The notes beneath the pieces are model-generated. The model worked only from the letters and a program-made list of their open reading frames with translations. It was not told where the DNA came from and did no database searches. Positions 1 through 6,853 of a DNA stretch of 19,539 nt are shown piece by piece; positions within the stretch are counted from its first letter, which is position 1; every line of letters starts with the position of its first letter. The position numbers and the translations under genes were made by a program. This DNA comes from Crenothrix polyspora (GTDB taxonomy: Bacteria; Pseudomonadota; Gammaproteobacteria; Methylococcales; Methylomonadaceae). The DNA lies in contig CAMDOP010000024.1 of the NCBI GenBank assembly GCA_945903675.1, positions 1 to 19,539 of the forward strand. The letters are read 5' to 3'.

Positions 1-686
1 GACTCTTCAGTGAAACCTAATGCTTGTTTAAAAATAGTGCCTGACCGTTCAGCGAACTATAAATCCTGTAGAAAAAAGTACCATGACCGTGAAATAAATT
101 AAAAATCTAGCTCGTAGCCCTTCAATTAACCGTCCTAGAAGTCCCATTAGCCGTCATAAACATTCAAAAAGTCGGCATGAGTCTTCCAGCAAATGAGCTG
201 ATTTTTTTTGGCAATGAATAGAACGATTTTATAAAACGGCTTTATGGCCCGTAAAACCTAACGACCTAGCCATTAACAAACAGCAGGCTATGACCAAAAA
301 CCTTGCTCATTTAAACAACGCTTAGCCTATTTCGCTAACTAACAAGCTAGGGTTCAGAGTGTATTATCCCTGCGCTAGGTCTGTCTATTCGTAGTACTAC
401 TGACAGACTAAATTAATAGGGCTTTTTTCGAAGTGGCATTCTAGCTTACGTATACTGTGTTTTAAACTAAATACCAGTATATGTCACTTTGTATTTAAGA
501 GGGTTGTAGCTTTATAAAGGTAAATAGTTACTTTTAATAAGCCGCTCTAAAAACTTACATGAAAGTCGCTCTCAGTGACTGGACTGAAGTATCTCGTCTT
601 GCAAAAAGTAAATAAGTACATTCTTGGACAAGCTCACGATGAGTGTGTTTACTTTGTCCTGGCTCAGATTGAATACCACTTAAGCC

Positions 687-715
687 CTAGTCCCCACGAA
701 GCGCGAGGGAACTAG
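687..715. repeat. 29-bp CTAG-ended hairpin, left copy
   Basis: This imperfect inverted repeat begins and ends with CTAG. It matches 22 of 29 positions of the better-preserved copy at 1991-2019, by hand alignment. The two copies stand in the same orientation on either side of the toxin-antitoxin genes. Related TTCCCACGC/GCGTGGGAA hairpins occur at 5254-5274 and, as a half copy, at 5325-5339, so this belongs to a dispersed repeat family. Confidence 0.6.
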
Positions 716-771
716 GACAAAAATCAACAGCCATATTTAACAGCTTGCTACATCCAGCTTTTAAAGGCGAA

Positions 772-800
772 TTAACCACTTAACGTCTTTGTGTTATATT
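772..800 (+). promoter_or_regulatory. sigma70-like promoter of the AbrB-type antitoxin gene
   Basis: A -35-like TTAACC (772-777) and a -10-like TATATT (795-800) are separated by exactly 17 bp. They lie 34 bp upstream of the ATG at 835. A purine-rich AGAGTAAG precedes the ATG. AbrB-type antitoxins commonly repress their own promoter, so the operator may overlap, but no clear palindrome shows this here. Confidence 0.4.
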
Positions 801-834
801 CTATGCACACTTAAACTATTACTAGAGTAAGCAC

Positions 835-1170
835 ATGCCCACCTTATCAGTTTACGGCGATGTCCACATACCTGACAATCTGATTCATGCGCTGGGTTTA
901 AAACCGGGTGCCAAGTTGGCTTTTGAACGCCAAGGTGACGCCATCATCATGCGACCTGTTAAGACACATAAGATCTCACAAGTTGACGCAGGTCCAAAAA
1001 TTTTAGCTTATACAGGATCGACTGTCACCTTAGAAGAGATGGACGAGGCTATAGCCAAACAAGTCGAAGAAGAGAGAATACGTCGTAAAAATGCCCTAGT
1101 AACGTTGTCTAAATATCGGGGCCGTTTTAAAGCAGATAAATTTGTACGTGAAGACTGTTATGAGAGTTAA
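835..1170 (+). CDS. AbrB/SpoVT-like antitoxin (VapB type)
   Basis: This 111-residue protein would be a DNA-binding antitoxin of a type II toxin-antitoxin module. Residues 1-45 form a swapped-hairpin AbrB/SpoVT-like domain (TLSVYGDVHIPDNLIHALGLKPG, read as short beta strands around the LGLKPG turn). Residues 58-80 contain a charged helix (TVTLEEMDEAIAKQVEE). The tail ends RGRFKADKFVREDCYES, a kind of tail seen in antitoxins paired with PIN-domain toxins. The next frame starts by overlap (ATG at 1160), as expected for such a pair, but that toxin is broken. The antitoxin therefore appears to be an orphan. The ATG has a plausible promoter and a purine-rich leader. It could still act in trans on another PIN toxin or simply be a relic. 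Confidence 0.75.
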   Translation: MPTLSVYGDVHIPDNLIHALGLKPGAKLAFERQGDAIIMRPVKTHKISQVDAGPKILAYTGSTVTLEEMDEAIAKQVEEERIRRKNALVTLSKYRGRFKADKFVREDCYES

Positions 1171-1319
1171 TTGTATTTGCAGAGACCCATTTGTTTATCT
1201 ACGCTGAGTCTTAAAATCAGGATAAAGCGGAAAAAGCCATTGAAACAATTCAAAAACCACTGGTCATCAGCACTCAAGTTTTCTATGATCAGTTGACTGT
1301 CGTTAATCCATTTTTATAA
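1160..1319 (+). pseudogene. PIN-domain toxin remnant (VapC-like)
   Basis: An ATG at 1160 overlaps the end of the antitoxin gene, but its frame stops early. In the frame of 1194-1319 one reads FIYAES, then a TAA (1212-1214), then DKAEKAIETIQKPLVIST and QVFYDQLTVVNPFL before a final TAA at 1317-1319. This resembles the N-terminal third of a PIN nuclease (the 'xxxxYAES, DKxxxA, ISTQVxxE' arrangement). The first part is frameshifted, a stop lies inside, and the C-terminal two thirds with the later acidic residues are missing. The gene cannot make an active PIN nuclease as it stands. Its place directly behind the antitoxin supports the reading as the lost partner. Confidence 0.65.
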
Positions 1320-1347
1320 GCATCAACTAGAGAGTAAGGTTTATAAC

Positions 1348-1638
1348 ATGCGTCCCTCAACAGCTTTAAATACTTACAGCGAACAAATTAAAGCCATAGT
1401 ATTGGCGCACCATACAACCAATGCACGCGTTTTTGGTTCGGTGATACGTAATGAAGATACTGAAACCAGTGACCTTGATTTATTAGTAGAGCCCACGCCA
1501 CTCACATCATTAATGGATATTGGTGCAATACGACTTGAACTAAAAAATTTGCTCGGTATTAATGTTGATGTAGTCACGCCCAATGGCTTACCTGATTCAT
1601 TCCGAGATCAAATTATTAATGAGTCGATTCCTGTATGA
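1348..1638 (+). CDS. mntA: MntA-type nucleotidyltransferase antitoxin
   Basis: This 96-residue minimal nucleotidyltransferase shows the polymerase-beta-like signature GS(30-31)...DLD (D42, D44), with a further acidic residue in NVDVV (D74). This is the full set expected of the MNT fold. In characterised MntA/HepT (type VII) pairs, the MNT protein neutralises the HEPN ribonuclease by adding AMP groups to a tyrosine near its active site. The ATG at 1348 follows TAAGG about 8 nt upstream. The stop codon overlaps the start of the HEPN gene by 4 nt (ATGA), so the two are translationally coupled. Catalytic residues look intact, so the antitoxin is probably functional. Confidence 0.88.
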   Translation: MRPSTALNTYSEQIKAIVLAHHTTNARVFGSVIRNEDTETSDLDLLVEPTPLTSLMDIGAIRLELKNLLGINVDVVTPNGLPDSFRDQIINESIPV

Positions 1639-1994
1639 GCAAAGACAAACAAAGACTATTTGATTATCTTCAGCATATTTTAGAAGCCATAAATCGTATA
1701 CAGCGTTATATTGACGACATTGATGAAATTGCTTTTCTGGATAATGAACTGATTCAAGATGCGGTTATTAGAAATATAGAAGTCATTGGCGAAGCTAGTC
1801 GTAATGTAAACAAGCATTATCCTGAATATGCCGAGCAACATGCTCATATTCCTTTTGCAGTCGCTTACGAAATGCGCAATGCACTTTCACATGGTTATTT
1901 TAAGGTAGATCTGGAAATTGTTTGGCGGACTATTGAGCGTGATCTGCCAGAACTTGAGGTTATGATTGAGTCCTTACTGGCTGAATTCAACTAG
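1635..1994 (+). CDS. hepT: HepT-type HEPN ribonuclease toxin (DUF86)
   Basis: This 119-residue, mostly helical HEPN protein is the toxin partner of the nucleotidyltransferase before it. The RX4HXY motif is complete: R81-NALS-H86-G-Y88. R and H form the RNase site of HEPN dimers. The tyrosine is the residue modified by MntA in studied homologues. Upstream helices include IRNIEVIGEASRNV (45-58), typical for the DUF86 family. The start ATG lies in the ATGA overlap with the antitoxin. Its stop codon lies inside the 29-bp hairpin at 1991-2019. Length and motifs are normal, so this looks like an active toxin held by its antitoxin. Confidence 0.88.
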   Translation: MSKDKQRLFDYLQHILEAINRIQRYIDDIDEIAFLDNELIQDAVIRNIEVIGEASRNVNKHYPEYAEQHAHIPFAVAYEMRNALSHGYFKVDLEIVWRTIERDLPELEVMIESLLAEFN

Positions 1995-2019
1995 TTTCCA
2001 CGCGCTGCGTGGGAACTAG
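1991..2019. repeat. 29-bp CTAG-ended hairpin, right copy
   Basis: The 13-bp arms (1991-2003 and 2007-2019) pair with one wobble around the 3-nt loop GCT. The repeat overlaps the stop codon of hepT. No T-run follows on either strand, so it is not a standard terminator. It is related to the copy at 687-715 and to the hairpins upstream of the encapsulin gene. Confidence 0.7.
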
Positions 2020-2142
2020 AAAAATGCGCTTTATAAATAGCAGAGTGGTTTTTAAAGCCGGGTAAATCGCTGGCTTAAGTTATTCTTTAATTGAGTCATT
2101 AAGTGTCGGGGACAAAGTCTGCGCACGACACTAGTGCCCTAA

Positions 2143-4086
2143 CTAAAAATCCTTACCGCTTTGAATTCGTCTTACCGTAGTCACGAGGAGATCAACTTCG
2201 TCGTGGGTATTGTAAAACGCTAACGAGGGACGAACAGTGCTTTCTAAACCAAAACGACGCAAGATCGGTTGTGCGCAATGATGGCCGGTGCGTACCGCAA
2301 TACCCACTCGGTTTAAAGCGACACCGATATCTTGATTACTATGACCTGCCAGTACAAACGATAACACGCTGGTTTTTTCAGCTGCCGTACCAATCAAGCG
2401 TAAGCCAGAAATACTGCGCAGCGCATCCATGGCATACACCAGCAACTCATGTTCATAACGAGCGATATTATCGATGCCTATTTTTGACACATATTCTAGT
2501 GCAGCGCCCAAGCCTACCGCATCAGCGATATTGCCAGTGCCGGCTTCAAAACGAGCAGGAGCTGGCTGATAGATGATTTTTTCAAAGGTTACATCTTCAA
2601 TCATGTTACCGCCGCCCTGCCAAGGTGGCATGGATTCCAGTAGCTCGGCTTTACCATACAACACACCGATACCGGTAGGACCGAAGATTTTGTGTCCAGA
2701 GAACACAAACCAATCGCAATCCAATGCCTGTACATCGACGCGTAAATGCGAAACCGATTGAGCACCATCGAGCAGAACTCTAGCACCAACACGATGAGCC
2801 ATGTCGATCATTACTTTAGCAGGCGTAACCGTACCTAAGGCATTGGATACCTGCGTAAATGACACTAGCTTGGTGCGCGAAGTTAGCAACTTTTGGTATT
2901 CACCCAGCAACACCTGACCATCATAATCAACCGGCACTATACGTAAGATCGCACCGGTTAGGTCACACAGCTGTTTCCAAGGCACGATATTGGCATGATG
3001 CTCCAGCCAAGTAATGACGATCTCATCACCCGCTTTGACGTTTTGCTGACCCCAACTTTTAGCGACTAAATTGATCGCTTCAGTCGTGCCACGCACAAAC
3101 ACGATTTCCGATGAATACGAGGCATTCATAAAATGCGCTACGGTATCCCTAGATTTTTCATAAGCATCGGTAGACCGTGCCGCCAGTTCATGCGCTGCCC
3201 GGTGAATATTAGAGTTCTCATGTTCATAAAAATACGAGACTCTATCAATCACCACTTGTGGCTTTTGTGTAGTCGCCGCATTATCAAACCAGACTAAAGG
3301 ATGTCCATTAACCCGTTCCTTTAGGATTGGAAAGTCACGGCGTACTGCTTGCACATCAAAGGGCGGATGAGCTGAATTGAGTGCTGGCTTATTAACACCA
3401 TCGCTTTTTAATTCATCGAGAAAATAAAATGATGAATTTGAACTCACGTTTGTAGGAGCATTTCCAGCAGGCATGAACAATTTTTGCAACTCGGCTTCGC
3501 CAGGTAAACCATGAACCTCAGGCGTAAGTCCGGCAATCAAGCTAGCGTCAAATCCAGAAATAACATGAGCTAGCTCTGGAGTACCGACCAAACTACTAGT
3601 AATTTCAGTTACCGGTGTACTTTCAGCAAACAGCTTTTGCAACTGCGTATCAGAAACCTGTGGTGTGATACTAGGATTAAACGCAGCTACAGCAGGAAAT
3701 TGCTGGTCTGCGCCAAAGCCAGGAATACTACTACCAGTAGGTACTCGCGAAACTAACAACTGTTGTAATTGCGTCTCATCAGGCAAGCCAAAATCATTCG
3801 GCAAAATACCTGCAAGTACAGACTTATCAAACCCAGCTAAGCTAGTCGTGGTATTCGGAGAAGTTTTACCGAACACCGAACCCGTATCCAGACTATCAGG
3901 CACGCCCTGATAAGGCGACTCAGACTTAGCAAAAAACTTATGCAGCTCAGCATCCCCTGGCAAAGCAAAATCCTGCGCACTTGCCGCAGAAGCTAAAGGT
4001 GAAGTTAAGCCACTAGGTAACAAACCAGAGACCTGCCCCAGTCTTGAGCCATCGCAGGGTAATGCAGTAAATAGCTCATTAGCCAA
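2143..4086 (-). CDS. encapsulin-cargo cysteine desulfurase (SufS type) with N-terminal targeting domain
   Basis: A PLP-dependent cysteine desulfurase that removes sulfur from cysteine as an enzyme-bound persulfide. Counting from the TTG at 4086, residues 1-235 are a low-complexity, Pro/Ser/Thr/Gly-rich region with four copies of a short motif (42-55, 101-114, 144-156, 194-207). Residues 243-647 are a complete SufS-like aminotransferase fold: WFDNAATTQKP at 266, His pair at 363-364, LLDGAQS (D440), PLP lysine K466 in SGHKIFGP, and catalytic C604 in RTGHHCAQP. A usual SufS is about 400 residues, so the extra N-terminus is special. In known family 2A encapsulins such a disordered extension loads the desulfurase into the shell, and the shell gene lies directly upstream. 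TTG is the only usable start after an in-frame TAG at 4096-4098 and has no clear ribosome site. The original start is probably ATG 4176 (see the separate entry). Confidence 0.9.
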   Translation of the reverse strand: MANELFTALPCDGSRLGQVSGLLPSGLTSPLASAASAQDFALPGDAELHKFFAKSESPYQGVPDSLDTGSVFGKTSPNTTTSLAGFDKSVLAGILPNDFGLPDETQLQQLLVSRVPTGSSIPGFGADQQFPAVAAFNPSITPQVSDTQLQKLFAESTPVTEITSSLVGTPELAHVISGFDASLIAGLTPEVHGLPGEAELQKLFMPAGNAPTNVSSNSSFYFLDELKSDGVNKPALNSAHPPFDVQAVRRDFPILKERVNGHPLVWFDNAATTQKPQVVIDRVSYFYEHENSNIHRAAHELAARSTDAYEKSRDTVAHFMNASYSSEIVFVRGTTEAINLVAKSWGQQNVKAGDEIVITWLEHHANIVPWKQLCDLTGAILRIVPVDYDGQVLLGEYQKLLTSRTKLVSFTQVSNALGTVTPAKVMIDMAHRVGARVLLDGAQSVSHLRVDVQALDCDWFVFSGHKIFGPTGIGVLYGKAELLESMPPWQGGGNMIEDVTFEKIIYQPAPARFEAGTGNIADAVGLGAALEYVSKIGIDNIARYEHELLVYAMDALRSISGLRLIGTAAEKTSVLSFVLAGHSNQDIGVALNRVGIAVRTGHHCAQPILRRFGLESTVRPSLAFYNTHDEVDLLVTTVRRIQSGKDF

Positions 4087-4113
4087 TTTACTTAGCTACG
4101 CTATATCGGGCAA
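3466..4113 (-). repeat. repeated cargo-loading motif in the desulfurase N-terminus
   Basis: Five related motifs of 13-14 codons lie along the N-terminal region. In order they read LPDIA(stop)LSKLANEL (4072-4113), LPGDAELHKFFAKS (3922-3963), LPDETQLQQLLVSR (3745-3786), VSDTQLQKLFAES (3619-3657) and LPGEAELQKLFMPA (3466-3507). The common core is LP-x-x-(A/T)-(E/Q)-L-x-K-(L/F)-(L/F), a short amphipathic helix candidate. Spacing is 43 to 59 residues. Two copies share a longer unit, GFDxSxxAG before the motif at residues 85-93 and 178-186. These are the best candidates for shell-binding peptides. Confidence 0.8.
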
Positions 4114-4176
4114 TCCGGAATCTTGAGTAAAGTCATGCTGTGCTAAATGAGTCGGCTCAAGCTTACTTGTATTCAT
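4087..4176 (-). pseudogene. 5' segment of the desulfurase gene, interrupted by an amber codon
   Basis: ATG at 4176 opens the same frame as the desulfurase and runs through MNTSKLEPTHLAQHDFTQ and then DSGLPDIA before a TAG at 4096-4098. Reading continues LSKLANELF into the assigned protein. The segment encodes a further copy of the cargo motif. The TAG stands where the other copies have E or Q, so one base change from GAG or CAG explains it. The ATG overlaps the shell stop codon by 14 nt, the kind of coupling expected of the native start. The gene may be truncated, the stop may be read through, or the base may be a sequencing error. Confidence 0.75.
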
Positions 4177-5080
4177 GGTACTTGCCCACTTCAACATTCT
4201 CAAGCACGCCTAAGGCATCATCAGTCAACACAGCTATTGAGCAATAGAGTGAGATCAAGTAAGAGGCAATCGCTTTGTGATTGATGCCCATAAAACGGAC
4301 TGAAAGCCCCATGCTAAGTTCGCCGGTCAAGTTAGGTTGATAAAGACCCACTACGCCTTGACGACTTTCACCGGTACGTAATAACAAAATATTACTTTTA
4401 CCATTAACGACTTTAACCTTATCAGAAGGAATGATAGGCAGGCCGCGCCAAGTCAAAAACTGCGAACCAAATAGAGTAACAGTAGCAGGAGGTACACCGC
4501 GACGCGTACATTCGCGACCAAAGGCGGCAATAGCTAAAGGATGCGCTAAGAAAAACCCAGGCTCTTTCCAGACGCGTGAAATCAACTCATCCATATCATC
4601 AGGTGTAGGCGCACCAGTCCGTGGTTGCACTCTAAAGGCTGGTGCGACATTGTTCAACAAGCCGTATTCAGCGTTGTTAATCAACTCGCTTTCTTGACGC
4701 TCTTTAATGGTTTCTATGGTTAAACGGAGTTGTTCGTGGATTTGGTTATGTGGGCTGCTATATAAGTCTGAAATACGGGTATGTACATCCAATACCGTAT
4801 TCACTGCATTTAAACGATACTCCCTATCCCATTCTTCGTAATCAACGAAAGTTTGCGGTAATTCTTTCTCATCAAGGCTAGAACAATCAACATGAAGATC
4901 GCCTACATTCTTAACTTTGTTGACTCTATAGATACCGGCTTCTAGTGGTTTCCACTGTAATAAATGTACCAACCATCTAGGAGTGATGGTTGACAACATA
5001 GGTACGGTTTTGGTCGCATTGGCAAGGGTACGTGCGGCAACATCGCCTAATGCGGTATTTGCTTCATGGATATCTGACAT
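4163..5080 (-). CDS. family 2A encapsulin shell protein (SrpI-like)
   Basis: A 305-residue HK97-fold shell protein that should self-assemble into an icosahedral nanocompartment. The sequence shows an N-terminal arm (about 1-30), an E-loop/P-domain region around 45-100 (TPRWLVHLLQWKPLEAGIYR), a long spine helix at about 111-139 rich in Gln/Glu (HNQIHEQLRLTIETIKERQE), and an A-domain-like C-terminus with FFLAHPLAIAAFGRE (177-190) and GLYQPNLTGELSMGLSVRF. The length and these blocks match the SrpI-type family 2A. No cyclic-nucleotide-binding insertion, as in family 2B, is present. ATG at 5080 has AGGA about 8 nt upstream. The cargo desulfurase follows with overlap to its likely native ATG. The serine acetyltransferase lies 456 bp upstream on the same strand. 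Confidence 0.9.
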   Translation of the reverse strand: MSDIHEANTALGDVAARTLANATKTVPMLSTITPRWLVHLLQWKPLEAGIYRVNKVKNVGDLHVDCSSLDEKELPQTFVDYEEWDREYRLNAVNTVLDVHTRISDLYSSPHNQIHEQLRLTIETIKERQESELINNAEYGLLNNVAPAFRVQPRTGAPTPDDMDELISRVWKEPGFFLAHPLAIAAFGRECTRRGVPPATVTLFGSQFLTWRGLPIIPSDKVKVVNGKSNILLLRTGESRQGVVGLYQPNLTGELSMGLSVRFMGINHKAIASYLISLYCSIAVLTDDALGVLENVEVGKYHEYK

Positions 5081-5536
5081 GATGTTTTCCTATTATAGTG
5101 AGTGAGTAATAAATTAGTGACGCTAGTGCGTCATGTTTTGGTAACGCTATAGCGTTACGGTTGTGTTCCTATGCCGAAGTATAAGAACGATAAAGCTAAA
5201 ATCATTGTTAGTTACGTAGGTTGGGTTAGCATAGCGTAACCCGACATTTATCGTTCCCACGCTCTGCGTGGGAATGCCGCCGGTGACGCTCTGCGTCACG
5301 CATCGCTGTAGCGATGCAGGTTACATTCCCACGCAGAGCGCGCATCCACCGTTTATATCGGCAAATGGTGGGCAAACGATAAAGCTGTTTGCCCACCCTA
5401 TATGTCTTGGCGCTTTAAAACAGCTAAAGCTGTTTGTACTCCAAGCACACAGAATACTTTTGTATAACGATGAGCGCAGAGCGTGGGAACAATATTCTGC
5501 CCCCCTCTTTGGAAAAGAGGGGTTAGGGGAGATTTG
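5081..5536. repeat. hairpin-repeat-filled spacer between epsC and the shell gene
   Basis: No gene is supported in this 456-bp spacer. It is packed with short inverted repeats: TGACGC/GCGTCA (5118-5133), the palindrome GTAACGCTATAGCGTTAC (5141-5158), GGGTTA/TAACCC (5223-5242), TTCCCACGC/GCGTGGGAA (5254-5274), GTGACGC/GCGTCAC (5283-5299), GCATCGC/GCGATGC (5300-5317), GGTGGGCAAAC/GTTTGCCCACC (5367-5397) and AAACAGCT/AGCTGTTT (5418-5435). GCTCTGCGTGGGAAT (5261-5275) is repeated inverted at 5325-5339, enclosing two of the hairpins. This looks like nested insertion of small palindromic (REP/MITE-like) elements. It separates epsC from the shell gene, so either a long leader or a separate promoter must drive the shell gene. 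Confidence 0.75.
5414..5447. repeat. AAACAGCT/AGCTGTTT element, copy 1
   Basis: This short element shares TTTAAAACAGCTAAAGCTGT and the tail TACTCCAAGCA with the copy at 16170-16203, near bluB. Its 8-bp arms (5418-5425, 5428-5435) leave a 2-nt centre. It is a dispersed palindromic repeat of this genome. Confidence 0.6.
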
Positions 5537-6484
5537 TTAAATACCACCGCCATCATGAAATAATTCACTGCGAGCACTGGCCTGAGTGATATTGCTATAA
5601 GGCCCTACGCTATGAGTTAGCCAGACATTACCGCCTATGGTTGAGCCTTTACCTATGGTGATGCGTCCCAAGATAGTTGCACCGGCATAAATGACGACAT
5701 CATCTTCTACGATAGGATGTCTGGCATTACCTTTTACTAAGAAGCCGTTATCGTCTTTCTGAAAACGTTTAGCACCTAAAGTTACAGCCTGATAGACACG
5801 AATACGTTTGCCAATAATGGCAGTTTCACCGATGACCACACCCGTACCATGGTCTATAAAAAAACTCTGATCAATTTGTGCGCCCGGATGAATATCAATA
5901 CCGGTAGCAGAATGCGCAAGCTCTGAAATCATGCGAGCTACCAGGGGCGCACCCAGTTGATAAAGGATATGTGCAAAGCGGTGATGCAAAATGGCCGTAA
6001 TACCCGGATAGCAAACCAACACTTCATCAGGGCTACGTGCAGCGGGATCACCTTCATAAGCTGCCTGAATATCGGTATCTAGCAGCGCTCTGATTTCAGG
6101 CAAGCGCATTACAAATTCACGGGTAATCGTGACTGATTGCTCATAGGCGCCATCATCTTTAGCTACATGACCAGACACGAACTGCAGTTCTCTACGGATT
6201 TGTTTGTAAAGTTCACGGCACAGCGTATCTAGCGTAAGCCCAACAAAATAATCGATGCCTTCATCATTTAAATGGGGCGAACCTAAGCGATTAGGGAACA
6301 GCACAGCACCTAGTCCGTCGATAATCACTTGCAATTCTTTACGTGTAGGCAGTTTCGGTGGACTATCGCGGCGCTGCCTGATGTCTAAAGATTGTTCGCG
6401 TAATTGGCGTAGCTTGATAACCAATTCATCGATACCGAAATCTTGCTTGTTGGTTTGAAAGCTAAAATTGTTCATGCTGTCCAT
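5537..6484 (-). CDS. epsC: serine O-acetyltransferase (EpsC/SrpH-like)
   Basis: The enzyme transfers acetyl from acetyl-CoA to L-serine, giving O-acetylserine, the direct precursor of cysteine. Residues about 75-190 form the helical N-terminal serine acetyltransferase domain. Residues 195-300 are a left-handed beta-helix of hexapeptide repeats: GIDIHPGAQIDQSFFIDHGT, GVVIGETAIIG, AGATILGRITIGKGSTIGG. The likely catalytic pair is D197 (GIDIHP) and H212 (IDHGTG). It is 315 residues long and ends DGGGI. The homologous gene accompanies the encapsulin and desulfurase in known family 2A loci. ATG 6484 was kept, though ATG 6475 (residue 4) is also possible; neither has a strong ribosome site. Being next to the encapsulin locus on the same strand suggests that it feeds cysteine to the desulfurase. 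Confidence 0.92.
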   Translation of the reverse strand: MDSMNNFSFQTNKQDFGIDELVIKLRQLREQSLDIRQRRDSPPKLPTRKELQVIIDGLGAVLFPNRLGSPHLNDEGIDYFVGLTLDTLCRELYKQIRRELQFVSGHVAKDDGAYEQSVTITREFVMRLPEIRALLDTDIQAAYEGDPAARSPDEVLVCYPGITAILHHRFAHILYQLGAPLVARMISELAHSATGIDIHPGAQIDQSFFIDHGTGVVIGETAIIGKRIRVYQAVTLGAKRFQKDDNGFLVKGNARHPIVEDDVVIYAGATILGRITIGKGSTIGGNVWLTHSVGPYSNITQASARSELFHDGGGI

Positions 6485-6853
6485 ATCAGGCGAGTGGTTT
6501 TCATAAAAAGCACACGACCTTGGTTTCTATGTGTTATCCAATTTCCACTATATTTAATCGTCATAGGATTTATTGCTAAGTAAGATATAAGTCTTAAGGT
6601 GTTTGCACAATTCGTAGTAGTACCTATGCTATAAGTTTGAGCTACTTTGATATACCTCTTAGCCTATAAACTTTAACAACAGCCAATAGTGCCATTAATA
6701 AAATTTTGGCCAAAAAAAAGCCAGTGGCCCTAAGGCACACTGGCTTCCGGTTATCCGGTCAGCTTGTAAGTTTTAAATTAAATTACTTTAGAATCTTGTG
6801 GTTGTCAAGCTCTGCAGACAGGCACTGTTAATAACAGTGCACTAAGCTAATTT
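6485..6853. other. spacer between fic and epsC
   Basis: No coding frame is supported. Next to the fic stop lies a 19-bp palindrome with 9-bp arms, GCACTGTTA and TAACAGTGC (6822-6840). Further on is a strong - strand terminator (6712-6746) preceded by TTGACA (6803-6808 as read on the - strand). The 100-150 bp before epsC should hold its promoter. A TATAGT is present there on the - strand but without a good -35 box, so I do not assign it. Confidence 0.5.
6712..6746 (-). terminator. rho-independent terminator on the - strand
   Basis: On the - strand AAGCCAGTG (6746-6738) pairs with CACTGGCTT (6726-6718). The stem is extended inward by GCC/GGC around a small loop with one bulged base, and is followed by eight T residues (6719-6712). 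There is no T-run on the + strand. It lies about 110 bp downstream of fic, so it can end fic transcription or a short transcript starting near 6770. Confidence 0.8.

Larger units (their letters stand above)
1..834. other. gene-poor leader region
   Basis: No open frame of convincing length or protein character is present here on either strand; the DNA is AT-rich with frequent stops in all frames. Visible structure is limited to a hairpin with 7-bp arms GTCTGTC/GACAGAC at 379-408, whose loop contains the palindrome GTAGTACTAC, and a 29-bp hairpin at 687-715 described separately. The last about 60 bases hold the promoter of the antitoxin gene. The stretch could be decayed accessory DNA, but I cannot name any remnant gene in it. 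Confidence 0.5.

Noticed and set aside
559..615. An 18-codon ATG frame (MKVALSDWTEVSRLAKSK)
   Set aside because: It is too short, has no ribosome site or neighbour context, and is likely chance.
2103..2131. Hairpin GTGTCG/CGACAC downstream of the desulfurase gene as terminator
   Set aside because: The stem is only 6 bp with a 17-nt loop, and no T-run follows on the - strand.
5092..5097. TATAAT on the - strand just before the shell gene
   Set aside because: It lies only 11 bp from the ATG, would leave the ribosome site outside the transcript, and has no fitting -35 box.
5118..5340. CRISPR array, considered because of many short repeats
   Set aside because: The repeats are different palindromes of unequal length and spacing, with no constant repeat/spacer pattern and no cas genes.
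5268..5540. A 90-codon + strand frame upstream of epsC's stop
   Set aside because: It reads through the palindromic repeat array, so its translation is a product of repeats rather than a conserved protein.
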